Of a DNA stretch of 64,000 bases, positions 27,901 through 36,952 are shown one piece after another (position 1 is the stretch's first letter; every line of letters begins with the position of its first letter). The position numbers were made by a program, and so were the translations under genes. This stretch comes from Helicobacter anseris (lineage in GTDB: Bacteria > Campylobacterota > Campylobacteria > Campylobacterales > Helicobacteraceae). The notes beneath the pieces were generated by a model, which made no database searches, was not told the DNA's origin, and saw only the letters and a program-made list of their open reading frames with translations. Location: assembly GCF_003364335.1 (NCBI RefSeq), contig NZ_NXLX01000001.1, positions 162,715-226,714 of the forward strand. Reading direction: 5' to 3'.

Positions 27901-29660
27901 TCGCAGGGCAGATTCAAAGTGGTGGAAGCAAAATTACTGATGCAAGTAAAATCACAATGGAAATTAACTTTGGCAAGGGTGCAAATACTAAAGATGGAAC
28001 TGATAAACCTGCGAGTGATACAAAAGATTATGGCATTTACGATCAAACACTTTGTGCAAATGATTCTAAATTCTGCCTTGAGGCAAAAGATACAAATAAA
28101 AATGGTAGTGTAAGTGATGCAAAAATTACCATAGGAAATTCTAATAATAATGAAGGCGTAGTGGTTGTAGATAAAAGTGATAGCTCCAAACTCTCTGATA
28201 TTACCAATGGGTGGCCAAATGGAAGTAATGAGACTTACGCAGATTTTGTAACTTTCAATAAAGTTTATGAGCAAGGTAGTGGTACTTGTGATTTTAATAC
28301 CCTAGAGGGTTGTGCGGTGATTGGCTTTAGTGCAGTGAAATCTAAGACTTTGCAAAAAGATGGAGTGAGTGCAGTTTTCCAAAGTATCAAAGATAGGTAT
28401 AATCAACTCCCAAATACACAAAATGAAGTTATCAAAAATACTCTTGCAGGAATCAATCTTATTGAAAGTGCTAATGCCAATGCAAGCACGATTTTGCAAA
28501 GTATTGTAGATACTGATGGAGTTGCAAGCTCAAGTATTTTGCTAAATTTACAAAAATTCCAATACACTGGAGATTTGGATCTTGCAAATCAAGTGGCAAA
28601 AGATTTGAATACTTTGGATAATTCTTTAGATGCGATTTCAAATGTCGCTCAAGAGAGCTTAGAGCTTATTAGTCGTGTGAATTTTACCTCCACTTTAAAT
28701 ACAAGTGCGCGTCTTGCTCAAAATTCTAACCCTTATAGAATGAATACAAGTTTTGCAAAAGCAATCAAGAGCTTAGAAAACAAAAAATTTGCAGATATTA
28801 GTGATAGTCTTTATAGTTATACAGATAGATTTGATTTTGATCATAATGCGTGGGCAATGGCTATTGGTGGTTTTGGTGGCAAGTATAGTGGCGGATATAA
28901 TGCACTTGGTGGTATCTCTGCTGGATATGACAGAATGCTTGGTCGTGTGCTTTTGGGAGGATATGCGACTTATGCTTATGCACTCTCTTCACTCAATAGT
29001 TTTAATAATGATTCCACAGTAAAAACAGATAATAGCTCACATAATCTTGAGATTGGTGCATATTTGAGAGCGTATGTTGATGCACACGAAATTGATGTGA
29101 TTTTGAGTGAGACTTTGGGCTTTAATAGCTTGGATCTCAAAAATTCTCTCACTTCACAGAATCTAAAATTTGATAACTTTACGACAAATCTTACAGCACG
29201 CTATGGATATGTAATCCCTCTTAATGTGGATAAGGGACTCTATATCAAACCTTTGGTGGGATTAAACTATATGTATCAGTATAATACTCAAGTCAATGGT
29301 AGCACTGATGTAAGAATCAATGCTAATGCAAAGCATTCTAATGCAATGACACTCTCAGCATTTGCTGAGGTGCGAAAATATGTCGATGATAAAAAATATC
29401 TTTATATTATGCCTGGAATTGAGCAAGATGTATTTGCAATTAGTGGGGATTCTCAAGTGTATTTTGCAAATAGTGCAAATAATATTCTTACTTATAAAGT
29501 AGATAATGTGGTGCGCACTTATTTGACTGTCATAGGTGGTGGAGAGATTGGAATTAAAGATAATATGGCAATTACTTTTGGTATGGGTGCAAAAATATCT
29601 TGGGATAGATATTTTATCAATGGTAATGTAGGCTTTAAATATAAGTTTAATTCCAATTAA
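24963..29660 (+). CDS. Large autotransporter (type Va) surface protein
   Basis: This 1565-residue secreted/surface protein has a Sec signal peptide (about 1-21, ending VVWGSD). Its passenger of about 1250 residues is rich in Asn, Ser, Thr and Gly with repeated short beta-strand units (for example SGTLDLSKI and NGGTLNLYC), as expected of a beta-helix. A C-terminal beta-barrel starts near AWAMAIGGFGGKYSGG (about 1300). The only eight cysteines form four tight pairs: 529/536, 736/742, 1031/1038 and 1109/1117. No protease or other enzyme motif is visible. It ends KYKFNSN, so the terminal aromatic is three residues from the end. It belongs broadly to the Helicobacter VacA-like/autotransporter group, but I cannot name a closer relative. 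Essential obgE starts 20 bases downstream. Confidence 0.85.
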   Translation: MKGSFISFALSSVLVGGVVWGSDITLDLTPPKEGETTKGYPVEFKYTYDKDGKKETSIDELKSETDYFWSKDSGSTLSLKEKKQASGSMSNLVATAVFIAPGNNDNLLLENFNYISVGADTITEKGKNDTYFAIQSGPNSYTSFTLNGANIFSGSNLHVGGIAANSSASGANNITGGFKDVYLKGTIKVDANAIDQADSAGSGSKNATLNFSSEYNGATYTIDSSATLDLTSSGNNTSTVNFNKGIVKYDTNTSKDVFATDQSVLNKGNIKISNTTANTTAGTPSEEKNNINFHIDLKNEGTITLENATLTFKDSGLIISDSGSVGTIDIKAKTDTKDKLSSNQTNKSTLYFDSTDTTTAKAFEIASQKINITGIAPSDASSSESNQELFGSQLTIKVNNSGIPSGGAKDLILTGAKDKLTAITIGASASSGTVNDKNTSLIFDSDTVSMDNYVGITVQSGAKLDLTQIKGTSRTYTDSSSSGANKNTILDFHNQGTITFKGDGVNTNILDASRKKIILTDYATTKTTCKVGDTDCSKISDVNNIPKNATLTTTEEESAGTMEISGGKTTIQADVAYNFGNLKISNSGTLDLSKIAKKQDGTNGSVDEVGFVNAGVLTSTGGVIDTRTTQEDTTKTGNDIDYDAMNVNKKNTGGSNTKKLIITEAKKEKVNDTRDSGIDKDGSTKLKEGESWAANKDNETRAEFVVDSGATTIRASSLINKGLTTIQNGGTLNLYCVGTDYCYDGRYWTNFTKDSQGVWYIMKPEEAPSSTSPSATEKLKATQLVFDNDTTGAIILSGGTLNAIDSYKYQEKDDSGSYKDVTKYIYHSLKITGGELGASGGVNSIIRVGYGDTSAGSGANNNYLTLENVNLSLRGDSKLFIISEKDEDTTSSAKADVTWKAGTSNNNTFTMYLGDDDYTKNTRGIYILGLADSDGNYKGGTINFTDNGGSSSKLPKFVIDLSDLSGKNTILLNKQYNFLVAGQIQSGGSKITDASKITMEINFGKGANTKDGTDKPASDTKDYGIYDQTLCANDSKFCLEAKDTNKNGSVSDAKITIGNSNNNEGVVVVDKSDSSKLSDITNGWPNGSNETYADFVTFNKVYEQGSGTCDFNTLEGCAVIGFSAVKSKTLQKDGVSAVFQSIKDRYNQLPNTQNEVIKNTLAGINLIESANANASTILQSIVDTDGVASSSILLNLQKFQYTGDLDLANQVAKDLNTLDNSLDAISNVAQESLELISRVNFTSTLNTSARLAQNSNPYRMNTSFAKAIKSLENKKFADISDSLYSYTDRFDFDHNAWAMAIGGFGGKYSGGYNALGGISAGYDRMLGRVLLGGYATYAYALSSLNSFNNDSTVKTDNSSHNLEIGAYLRAYVDAHEIDVILSETLGFNSLDLKNSLTSQNLKFDNFTTNLTARYGYVIPLNVDKGLYIKPLVGLNYMYQYNTQVNGSTDVRINANAKHSNAMTLSAFAEVRKYVDDKKYLYIMPGIEQDVFAISGDSQVYFANSANNILTYKVDNVVRTYLTVIGGGEIGIKDNMAITFGMGAKISWDRYFINGNVGFKYKFNSN

Positions 29661-29680
29661 GATTTTTTGAGAGTGGATAG

Positions 29681-30739
29681 ATGTTTGTAGATTGTGTGGA
29701 GATTTTTATCTTTAGTGGCAAGGGGGGTGCTGGTGCAGTCTCTTTTAGGCGTGAGAAATTTGTGCTTAATGGTGGTCCTGATGGAGGTGATGGAGGTGAT
29801 GGAGGTGATGTGTATTTTGTGATAGATAATAATGCAGATACGCTATCAAATTTTAGAGGTAAAAAGCATTATCGCGCACAAAATGGACAACCTGGTATGC
29901 CAAAAAATTGCACAGGAAAAAGAGGTGAGGATCTTATCATTAAGATTCCAGCGGGGACGATTCTTTATGATGCGCAGACAAATGAAGTGATTTATGATTT
30001 TACCAATCAAACACAAAAGGTAAAAATCCTAAGTGGTGGCAAGGGGGGATTTGGTAATGCGAGATTTAAAAACTCTGTAAATCAACGCCCCACCTATGCA
30101 CAAAGTGGTTTAGCAGGGGAAGAGAGGCATTTGCGTTTGGAATTAAAACTTATTGCAGATGTGGGATTGGTGGGGTATCCAAATGTTGGAAAATCAACCC
30201 TTATCTCTACGCTCTCAAATGCAAGACCACAAATTGCAAACTATGAATTTACTACACTAATCCCTAATCTTGGGGTAGTGGATATGGAAGGATATCAATC
30301 TTTTGTGATAGCTGATATCCCTGGAATCATTGATGGAGCAAGTGAGGGTAGGGGACTTGGGATTGAGTTTTTAAGACATATTGAACGCACAAAATTTTTA
30401 CTTTTTGTCATTGATAGCACAAATTATAGAGAGCCTTTCTTGCAGTATCAAAACTTAAGGGCAGAATTGCAGAATTTCTCTCAAAATCTTTATGAGAGAA
30501 AATACGGGATTGTGCTTAGCAAGGTAGATAGCTTATCAGATGAGGGGGTTTTACAAGATTTTTTTGAAAAACTTGGAGTGCAATATGACAAAAAAAGTAT
30601 TTTTGGTAGCTCAAGTGATTATGGAATCTTTGTGCAAAATGAAGATGATACAAAACCTCTTTTTATCTTGCCCATTGCCTCAGTGAGCAATCTCAATCTC
30701 AAAACCCTAAAATATCTTGTTTTTGAAGCTTTGAAATGA
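29681..30739 (+). CDS. obgE: GTPase ObgE/CgtA
   Basis: Obg is an essential GTPase linked to 50S ribosome maturation and stress control. The 352-residue protein has the N-terminal Gly-rich Obg domain ([17 protein letters not shown], then three DGG repeats coded by three tandem 9-base units near 29780-29810). The GTPase domain has G1 [10 protein letters not shown]3 [16 protein letters not shown] and G4 LSKVDS. The C-terminal OCT extension found in some Obg proteins is short or absent. It is followed by fmt with a 4-base overlap. Confidence 0.95.
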   Translation: MFVDCVEIFIFSGKGGAGAVSFRREKFVLNGGPDGGDGGDGGDVYFVIDNNADTLSNFRGKKHYRAQNGQPGMPKNCTGKRGEDLIIKIPAGTILYDAQTNEVIYDFTNQTQKVKILSGGKGGFGNARFKNSVNQRPTYAQSGLAGEERHLRLELKLIADVGLVGYPNVGKSTLISTLSNARPQIANYEFTTLIPNLGVVDMEGYQSFVIADIPGIIDGASEGRGLGIEFLRHIERTKFLLFVIDSTNYREPFLQYQNLRAELQNFSQNLYERKYGIVLSKVDSLSDEGVLQDFFEKLGVQYDKKSIFGSSSDYGIFVQNEDDTKPLFILPIASVSNLNLKTLKYLVFEALK

Positions 30740-31638
30740 AAATTTTATTTATGGGAACACCTGCTTTTGCAAGGGTAATTTTGCAAGAGGTAATAAAAGA
30801 TTTTGAAGTCATAGGGCTTTTTTGTCAGCCAGATAAACCCTTTGGCAGAAAACAAGAACTAAAAGCCCCAGAGACAAAAGAATTTTTGCAAAACTATGAT
30901 TCAAAAATCCCAATCTATCAGCCCATAGAGTTTGATAAGGCAATATTGCAAGAGATTAAAAAACTCAATCCTGATGTGATTTTGGTGGTGGCATATGGCA
31001 AGATTTTGCCAAAAAGTGTTTTGGAATATAAATGTATCAATATTCACGCATCAATTTTACCAAAGTATCGTGGAGCAAGCCCTATCCAAGAAATGCTCTT
31101 GCATAATGATAGAATCTTTGGAGTAAGTGCAATGCTGATGGAAGAAGGGCTTGATAGCGGGGATATCTTGGGATTTAGTATGATAGAAAATACTTTGCAA
31201 GAAAATCTTTTGAGTTTGAGTGAGAAACTAGCATTTTTGGGTGCAGATCTTATAAAAGATGTATTGAAACGCCTTGATTCTATCAAGCCATTAAAACAAA
31301 GCAATGCGCAGGCAAGCTATTGTAAAAAAATCAAAAAAGATGCAGGAGAAGTGGCTTTTGTCAATGCAGAAGAGATTATTTTGAAATATCGTGCTTTTGG
31401 TGTGTGGCCAAGTGTATTTTTGAAAAGTGGTTTAAAGCTTTTTGATGTGAGTTTAGCAAAAAAAGAGGGGAGCTTTAAAAGCGGAGAGATACTAGATATC
31501 CAAAATGATGGTATTGAAGTAGGTTGTGAGAGAGGAAGTATCAAGATAGGGGCTTTGCAAGCTCCAAGCAAGCAAAAAGTCGCTTCTAATGTCTATTTGA
31601 TGGGGAAAAGGCTTAGTGTAGGAATGCTACTTGAATAA
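30736..31638 (+). CDS. fmt: Methionyl-tRNA formyltransferase
   Basis: Fmt formylates initiator Met-tRNA using 10-formyltetrahydrofolate. The 300-residue protein begins [11 protein letters not shown] and carries the signature [18 protein letters not shown], including the Asn-x-His of the active site, with the catalytic Asp in EGLDSGDIL. The C-terminal tRNA-binding domain starts near residue 205. The ATG overlaps the obgE stop (ATGA), and the stop shares its last base with the birA start. The order fmt-birA-parA-parB matches H. pylori. Confidence 0.95.
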   Translation: MKILFMGTPAFARVILQEVIKDFEVIGLFCQPDKPFGRKQELKAPETKEFLQNYDSKIPIYQPIEFDKAILQEIKKLNPDVILVVAYGKILPKSVLEYKCINIHASILPKYRGASPIQEMLLHNDRIFGVSAMLMEEGLDSGDILGFSMIENTLQENLLSLSEKLAFLGADLIKDVLKRLDSIKPLKQSNAQASYCKKIKKDAGEVAFVNAEEIILKYRAFGVWPSVFLKSGLKLFDVSLAKKEGSFKSGEILDIQNDGIEVGCERGSIKIGALQAPSKQKVASNVYLMGKRLSVGMLLE

Positions 31639-32252
31639 TGGATATTGTATTTTTTGAGACATTAGAATCTACACAAACTTTTTTGCTTGAAAAATTGCAA
31701 GAAGATTTATGTGTAGTAGCCTTGAAACAAACCAATGGGATTGGGAGTCGTGGCAATTCTTGGGAGGGAGTGGAGAGTGGGCTTTATTTTTCTTTTTGTT
31801 TGCATCAAAAAAAATTACCCAATGATTTAAAACTTCAAAGTGCATCTTTATTTTTTGGCTTTTTATTTAAGGAAGTTTTGAATGAAAAGGGTTTTGAAAT
31901 ATGGCTTAAATGGCCAAATGATTTGTATTTGAGAGATAAAAAAGTAGGAGGGGTGATTGTTTCTTGTAAGCAAGATAAGGTAGTTTGTGGAATAGGGCTT
32001 AATTTTAAAAGTTCAAGTTTTGGAAGTTTAGGGGCAGAGCTACATAAAAAAGAAATTTTGGAAGTTTTTTTCAAAAAAATTAAAAATACTTCACAATGGA
32101 AGCAAGTTTTCAGGAAATATAAGTTAGAATTTTGTAAAAATTCAGATTTTAGCTTTCACTACCAAGAACAGATGATTTCACTCAAAGATGTAAAATTACT
32201 TGAAGATGGGTCGATTTGTTATAGTGGAAAAATTTTTTATAGTCTGAGATGA
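31638..32252 (+). CDS. birA: Biotin--protein ligase
   Basis: BirA attaches biotin to the carboxyl carrier protein of acetyl-CoA carboxylase. The 204-residue protein is the short form without an N-terminal DNA-binding domain, so it is not expected to repress biotin genes. Conserved parts are the biotin-loop region QTNGIGSRGNSWEG (about 31-44), LKWPNDLYLRDKKVGGVIV and a GIGLNF segment. It overlaps fmt by one base (TAATG) and is followed after 11 bases by parA. Confidence 0.92.
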   Translation: MDIVFFETLESTQTFLLEKLQEDLCVVALKQTNGIGSRGNSWEGVESGLYFSFCLHQKKLPNDLKLQSASLFFGFLFKEVLNEKGFEIWLKWPNDLYLRDKKVGGVIVSCKQDKVVCGIGLNFKSSSFGSLGAELHKKEILEVFFKKIKNTSQWKQVFRKYKLEFCKNSDFSFHYQEQMISLKDVKLLEDGSICYSGKIFYSLR

Positions 32253-32263
32253 TGGAGTAGGAA

Positions 32264-33058
32264 ATGGGTGAGATTATTGCTGTTGCAAATCAAAAAGGTG
32301 GAGTAGGAAAAACTACTACCGCTGTTAATCTAGCTGCTTCTTTGGCATTAGCAGAGAAAAATATTTTGTTAATAGATTTTGATCCTCAATCCAATGCTAC
32401 TACTAGTCTTGGATTTAATCGTAGTGATATTGAGTTTGACATTTACCATGTTTTAATGGGAAGCAAAAAACTCTCTCAAATTATTAGAGAAACTGAGATG
32501 CCTCATATGTATTTAGCACCTTCTAATATTGGTTTAGTGGGTCTTGAAAAAGAGTTTTATGACAAAAAAACTAATGGCAGAGAATTATTGCTAAAAAAGC
32601 GAATCCAAGAAATTGAGAACCTTTATGATTATATTATCATTGATTCTCCTCCTGCATTAGGACCTTTGACAATCAATGCTCTAAGTGCTGCAGATTCTGT
32701 GATTATTCCTATACAATGCGAGTTTTTTGCTCTTGAGGGATTAGCACAGTTGTTAAGCACGGTAAAACTTTTGCAAGAGCATATCAATCCAAATTTGAAG
32801 ATAAAGGGATTCTTGCCTACAATGTATTCTACACAAAACAATCTCTCAAAACAGGTTTTTGCTGATCTCTCACAGCATTTTGGTTCAAAACTTTTTAAAA
32901 ATGCAGATGCCAAAGAAAATCCATATATCATTATTCCAAGAAGTGTTAAGCTTGCAGAATCTCCGAGTTTTGGAAAACCAATTTTGCTTTATGATGTGAA
33001 ATCAAATGGTAGTATTGCTTATCAAAATCTTGCTCAATCTATTTTGCGTGGTGCGTGA
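32264..33058 (+). CDS. parA: Chromosome partitioning ATPase ParA (Soj)
   Basis: ParA is the Walker-type ATPase that segregates chromosome origins with ParB. The 264-residue protein starts with the deviant Walker A motif KGGVGKTTT (about 11-19) and has DFDPQSNATTSLG and IIIDSPPALGP (Walker B). It lacks an N-terminal helix-turn-helix, so it is the chromosomal Soj type. GGAGTAGG precedes the ATG. The stop overlaps the parB ATG (TGATG), giving tight coupling. Confidence 0.96.
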   Translation: MGEIIAVANQKGGVGKTTTAVNLAASLALAEKNILLIDFDPQSNATTSLGFNRSDIEFDIYHVLMGSKKLSQIIRETEMPHMYLAPSNIGLVGLEKEFYDKKTNGRELLLKKRIQEIENLYDYIIIDSPPALGPLTINALSAADSVIIPIQCEFFALEGLAQLLSTVKLLQEHINPNLKIKGFLPTMYSTQNNLSKQVFADLSQHFGSKLFKNADAKENPYIIIPRSVKLAESPSFGKPILLYDVKSNGSIAYQNLAQSILRGA

Positions 33059-33888
33059 TGAAAAAGAAAAGTTTAGGCAGAGGGCTTGACGCTATATTAG
33101 GAGATGTAGAAAAGGCGTATAAAAATAATTTAAGTGAGCATACAGATTCTATTATTGAGATTGATATTGATTTAATCAAGACAAATCCTTATCAACCTAG
33201 AAAAACTTTCCAAAAAGAAAGTTTGCAAGAATTATCAGAATCTATTCTAGAGCACGGGTTATTACAACCCATCATTGTATATCTTGATGAGAATAAAGAT
33301 TATGTTTTAATTGCCGGTGAGCGCAGATTGCGTGCGAGCAAAATGGCAAATCAAAAGACTATTAAGGCGATAGTTGCAGAAATAGATTTAGCAAAACTTC
33401 GCGAACTTGCTTTGATAGAGAATATCCAAAGAGAGGATTTAAATCCTATTGATTTGGCAAAATCTTATCAAGAATTATTACAAGACTATGCTATCACGCA
33501 CGAAGAATTGGCGCAAAAAATAAAAAAATCAAGAGCACAAATCACAAATACACTGCGTTTGCTAAATCTATCTTTAGAGGTGCAAAAGGCTTTAGTAGAT
33601 GAGAAAATATCTCAGGGTCATGCAAAAGTTCTTGTAGGGCTGGATGAAAAAAATCAAAAAATGATGCTAGATTCTATTATAGGACAAAAATTAAGTGTAA
33701 GAGACACAGAGAGAATGTCTCAAAATATTAAAAAATCTAACAATCTCCCAAAAAATATCAAGCTTGAAGCCTTGCAGAAGGCTATGCAAGATAAAGCATT
33801 TAAGGCAAAAATACAAAGCAATAAGATTTATATTACCTTTGAAAAACAAGAAGAAGTGGAAGCAATGCTAGCCTTTTTCTTGAAATAA
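33058..33888 (+). CDS. parB: Chromosome partitioning protein ParB (Spo0J)
   Basis: ParB is a CTP-dependent DNA clamp that loads at parS sites. The protein of about 276 residues starts KKKSLGRGLDAILGD, a ParA-interacting N-terminus. It has the ParB/Srx domain with NPYQPRKTF and the CTP-binding GERRLRASKMA, and a helix-turn-helix from about 150 (LAQKIKKSRAQITNTLRLL). I start it at ATG 33058; a GTG one codon earlier is also in frame. I looked for a near-palindromic parS close to the gene and did not find a convincing one. Confidence 0.95.
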   Translation: MKKKSLGRGLDAILGDVEKAYKNNLSEHTDSIIEIDIDLIKTNPYQPRKTFQKESLQELSESILEHGLLQPIIVYLDENKDYVLIAGERRLRASKMANQKTIKAIVAEIDLAKLRELALIENIQREDLNPIDLAKSYQELLQDYAITHEELAQKIKKSRAQITNTLRLLNLSLEVQKALVDEKISQGHAKVLVGLDEKNQKMMLDSIIGQKLSVRDTERMSQNIKKSNNLPKNIKLEALQKAMQDKAFKAKIQSNKIYITFEKQEEVEAMLAFFLK

Positions 33889-33912
33889 GTTTCATTTTAA
33901 GGTATTTTTTGT

Positions 33913-33940
33913 TAGAATTTTGAGATTTTACAATGAGGAG
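33913..33940 (+). promoter_or_regulatory. Promoter -10 and RBS of the atp operon
   Basis: The 57-base gap after parB contains TAGAAT (33913-33918), a likely -10 box, and GAGGAG (33935-33940), a strong ribosome-binding site for atpF'. All seven ATP synthase genes that follow are spaced for one transcript, though read-through from parB is also possible. Confidence 0.45.
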
Positions 33941-33945
33941 TAAAA

Positions 33946-34371
33946 ATGTCTACAGAAATTAGCCTACATCTTATGGCTTTAGTGTTTGTAGTATTTTTGG
34001 CAACACTTTATTTGTTGAATATTTGGTTATTTAAACCTTTGATACTTTTTATGGAAAAACGCGATGAATCCATAAATCAAGATGTTCAAGAAATTAAAGA
34101 TAGTGCAAATGAAGTAGAGCTTATTACAAAAGAAATAGGCGAGATTTTAGATGGGGCTAGGGCTGAAGCAAAACATATGATAGAAAATGCTTCAACTGAG
34201 GCAAAGAGTGTTTATGATGCTAAAATGGCAAGATATAAGGCTGAAAATCAGACTAAGTTTGAAGATTTTCTAAAAGGATTAGAATCTGAGAGAGTAGAAC
34301 TAAAAAATGCTCTCATTGGTAATAAGGCGTTATTTCAAAATGCTTTGAAAAGCAAGATAAAAGAAATTTAA
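33946..34371 (+). CDS. atpF': ATP synthase subunit b'
   Basis: This is the divergent b' subunit of the F-type ATP synthase peripheral stalk. The 141-residue protein has one N-terminal membrane helix (about 7-28, MALVFVVFLATLYLLNIWLF), then a long charged amphipathic helix. Epsilonproteobacteria carry two b-type genes, b' and b, as seen here with the next gene. Assignment rests on fold, length and position at the head of the atp operon. Confidence 0.9.
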   Translation: MSTEISLHLMALVFVVFLATLYLLNIWLFKPLILFMEKRDESINQDVQEIKDSANEVELITKEIGEILDGARAEAKHMIENASTEAKSVYDAKMARYKAENQTKFEDFLKGLESERVELKNALIGNKALFQNALKSKIKEI

Positions 34372-34377
34372 GGAAAA

Positions 34378-34887
34378 ATGATGCGAATAATTTTGTGTTT
34401 TTTTGTAGTTTTTTCTTCTCTGATTTTTGCTAGTGCTGTGGATATTAGCAAGACTGATATTGTTGAGAGAAGCATCAATTTTATTATTTTTATTGCAATT
34501 TTATGGTATTTGTTGGCAGGAAAACTAAAAGCTTTTTTTGGTGCAAGGAGAGAGAAGATAGCGCAACGATTATCAGAGGTGCAAGAAAAATTAAAAATTG
34601 CTAAAAATAATAAAGAACAAGCTTTAAGAAAATTAGAAGAAGCTAAAGAGCAGGCAAGTCAGATTTTGGCAAATGCAAAAAAAGAAGCCTATTTAATTGC
34701 TCAAAAAATTGAAGAGCAATCAAGTGTTGATATTGAGATTATGAGAAAAAACTTAGAAATATTGATGGAATTTGAGCAGAGAAAAATGGAAAAAGAAGTA
34801 GTAGATGAGGTTTTGCAAGAAGTATTTGCACAAAGTAAATTAAATACTACAGAATATGTCAATATTCTAGAGAAGAAGGTTGTGTAA
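34378..34887 (+). CDS. atpF: ATP synthase subunit b
   Basis: This is the second stalk subunit. The 169-residue protein has a signal-like first helix (about 3-18) and then a membrane helix (about 30-46, SINFIIFIAILWYLLAGKL), followed by a long coiled coil rich in Lys, Glu and Ala. There are two adjacent in-frame ATGs (34378 and 34381) after AAGGA. The stop shares its last base with the atpH ATG. Confidence 0.92.
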   Translation: MMRIILCFFVVFSSLIFASAVDISKTDIVERSINFIIFIAILWYLLAGKLKAFFGARREKIAQRLSEVQEKLKIAKNNKEQALRKLEEAKEQASQILANAKKEAYLIAQKIEEQSSVDIEIMRKNLEILMEFEQRKMEKEVVDEVLQEVFAQSKLNTTEYVNILEKKVV

Positions 34888-35417
34888 TGTTAAATACTAT
34901 AGCAAAACGATATTTGAAGGCAATCTTAAAATCTTGGAAGACTGAGGATTTGGATGGTTTATTAAAAGAATTAGAGAAGGTTGCTTGTGCTACAAAAAAT
35001 GATAAATTTTCTGATTTGATGCATTCTCCCTATGTCTCTTTCCAAGATAAGCAACAATTACTTCTTACTCTTATAGAATCTAAAGACAAAAAAGTATCTA
35101 ATCTCTTGAGCTTACTTTTAGAAAATAAGCGTTTAGAGGTAATTCCTTATTTATGTGAGGAATTAAAAGGATTTATTAGTCAAACGCATAATTTTTATAA
35201 AGGTGTTGTCTATGCTAAAGAAAAGATGAGTGATGTTGAGGTTTTAAAGATTAGAGATAGTCTTGCAAAACGGCTAAACATAGGCTTAGAGCTTATATGT
35301 CAAGAGACGCATAAAGATGAGATAGCATTGGTAATTGATGGGCTAGATGTGGAAATTTCATTTTCAAATGAAAGATTCTTAAATGATTTAAAATCTCATA
35401 TTTTAAAAGCAATTTAA
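34887..35417 (+). CDS. atpH: ATP synthase delta subunit
   Basis: AtpH caps the F1 head and joins it to the peripheral stalk. The 176-residue protein fits the OSCP/delta family: AKRYLKAIL at the N-terminus, a helical N-domain, and a C-terminal beta region. It sits between b and alpha, its usual place, with coupled start and a 21-base gap to atpA that contains AAAAGGAG. Confidence 0.93.
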   Translation: MLNTIAKRYLKAILKSWKTEDLDGLLKELEKVACATKNDKFSDLMHSPYVSFQDKQQLLLTLIESKDKKVSNLLSLLLENKRLEVIPYLCEELKGFISQTHNFYKGVVYAKEKMSDVEVLKIRDSLAKRLNIGLELICQETHKDEIALVIDGLDVEISFSNERFLNDLKSHILKAI

Positions 35418-35438
35418 TATCTTAAAAGGAGTAAAAAA

Positions 35439-36950
35439 GTGACAAAACTTAATTCAGAAGAAATTAGTAATATTATTCAAGAAAGAATTGAAAATTTTGA
35501 TATTCAGGTAGATATTGCACAAACTGGTAAAGTTATCGCTTATGCAGATGGTGTTGCAAAGGTTTATGGTATTAAAGATGTAATGTCTTATGAAATGGTA
35601 GAGTTTGATACTGGTGATAAGGGATTGGCCTCAAATCTTGAAGAAGGTAGTGTTGGGGTTATTGTTTTAGGTTCTGGAAAAAATATTAAAGAAGGCACTT
35701 CAGTTAAAAGACTTGGTAAGTTGATGAAAGTTCCTGTTGGGGAGAGTGTTGTAGGTCGTGTTATCAATGTTTTGGGAGAACCTATAGATGGTAAAGGTGT
35801 GATTGATGCAAAAGAATATCGTTTTGTTGAGCAAAAAGCACCAGGTATTATGGATAGAAAATCTGTGCATGAACCATTACAAACAGGAATTAAGGCTATT
35901 GATGCTCTAGTGCCTGTGGGTAGAGGACAAAGAGAGCTTATTATCGGGGATAGACAAACAGGAAAAACAACAGTAGCAATTGATACTATTATCAATCAAA
36001 AGGGGCAAGATGTAGTTTGTATTTATGTTGCTATTGGTCAAAAAGAATCTACAGTTGCTCAGGTGGTAAGAAAGCTTGAAGAACACGGCGCTATGGATTA
36101 TACAGTGGTTGTTAATGCCTCTGCATCAGATTCAGCAGCAATGCAGTTTTTGGCACCTTATACTGGTGTAACAATTGGAGAGTATTTCAGGGATAATGCA
36201 AAGCATGCGTTGATTGTGTATGATGATTTAACTAAGCATGCAGTTGCTTATCGTGAAATGTCTTTGATTTTAAGACGCCCTCCTGGTCGTGAGGCATTTC
36301 CAGGAGATGTGTTTTATATCCATTCAAGACTTTTAGAGAGAGCTGCAAAGGTGAGTGATGAAAAAGGTGCAGGCTCTCTAACAGCATTGCCAATTATTGA
36401 AACCCAAGCAGGGGATGTATCTGCATATATCCCAACTAATGTTATTTCAATTACAGATGGTCAGATTTTCTTAGAAACGGATTTATTTTTCTCAGGAATT
36501 CGCCCAGCAATCAATGTGGGACTTTCTGTATCTCGTGTAGGTGGTGCAGCACAGATTAAGGCTACAAAGCAAGTTGCAGGAACATTGAGATTGGATTTAG
36601 CGCAGTATAGGGAATTGCAAGCATTTGCACAATTTGCATCAGATTTAGATGAAGTAAGTAGAAAACAACTTGATCGAGGTCAAAGAATGGTAGAGGTGTT
36701 AAAACAAGGTCCATTTGCACCACTTCCGATAGAAAAGCAAGTAGTAATTATTTATGCAGGTGCCAAAGGTTTCTTGGATGATGTGGCTGTTGATAAGATT
36801 GTAAAATTTGAAAAGGAACTTTATAGTTTTATAGAATCCAAAAAACCAGAAATTTTTGAAAATATTAGACAAAAAAAGGCACTAGATTCTGAAATAGAAG
36901 CTTCTTTGAAGGCTATAATTGAAGAATTTAAAGTAGGTTTTGGTAACTAG
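35439..36950 (+). CDS. atpA: ATP synthase alpha subunit
   Basis: This is the regulatory nucleotide-binding subunit of F1. The 503-residue protein has the P-loop GDRQTGKT at 170-177, the conserved [18 protein letters not shown] stretch, and the ATPase alpha/beta signature near [16 protein letters not shown]. The start codon is GTG with a good AAAGGAG upstream. It is full length and well conserved. Confidence 0.98.
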   Translation: MTKLNSEEISNIIQERIENFDIQVDIAQTGKVIAYADGVAKVYGIKDVMSYEMVEFDTGDKGLASNLEEGSVGVIVLGSGKNIKEGTSVKRLGKLMKVPVGESVVGRVINVLGEPIDGKGVIDAKEYRFVEQKAPGIMDRKSVHEPLQTGIKAIDALVPVGRGQRELIIGDRQTGKTTVAIDTIINQKGQDVVCIYVAIGQKESTVAQVVRKLEEHGAMDYTVVVNASASDSAAMQFLAPYTGVTIGEYFRDNAKHALIVYDDLTKHAVAYREMSLILRRPPGREAFPGDVFYIHSRLLERAAKVSDEKGAGSLTALPIIETQAGDVSAYIPTNVISITDGQIFLETDLFFSGIRPAINVGLSVSRVGGAAQIKATKQVAGTLRLDLAQYRELQAFAQFASDLDEVSRKQLDRGQRMVEVLKQGPFAPLPIEKQVVIIYAGAKGFLDDVAVDKIVKFEKELYSFIESKKPEIFENIRQKKALDSEIEASLKAIIEEFKVGFGN

Positions 36951-36952
36951 AA

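Noticed and set aside
29780..29812. Three tandem GGAGGTGAT units
   Set aside because: They encode the Gly-rich repeats that are normal in the Obg domain; no sign of a switching microsatellite.
32210..32216. CGATTT in birA as a second sigma-28 promoter
   Set aside because: No TAAA at the right spacing and no flagellar gene downstream.
33889..33905. GTTTCA after parB as a parS site
   Set aside because: There is no matching inverted half; a parS should be a near-perfect 16-base palindrome.
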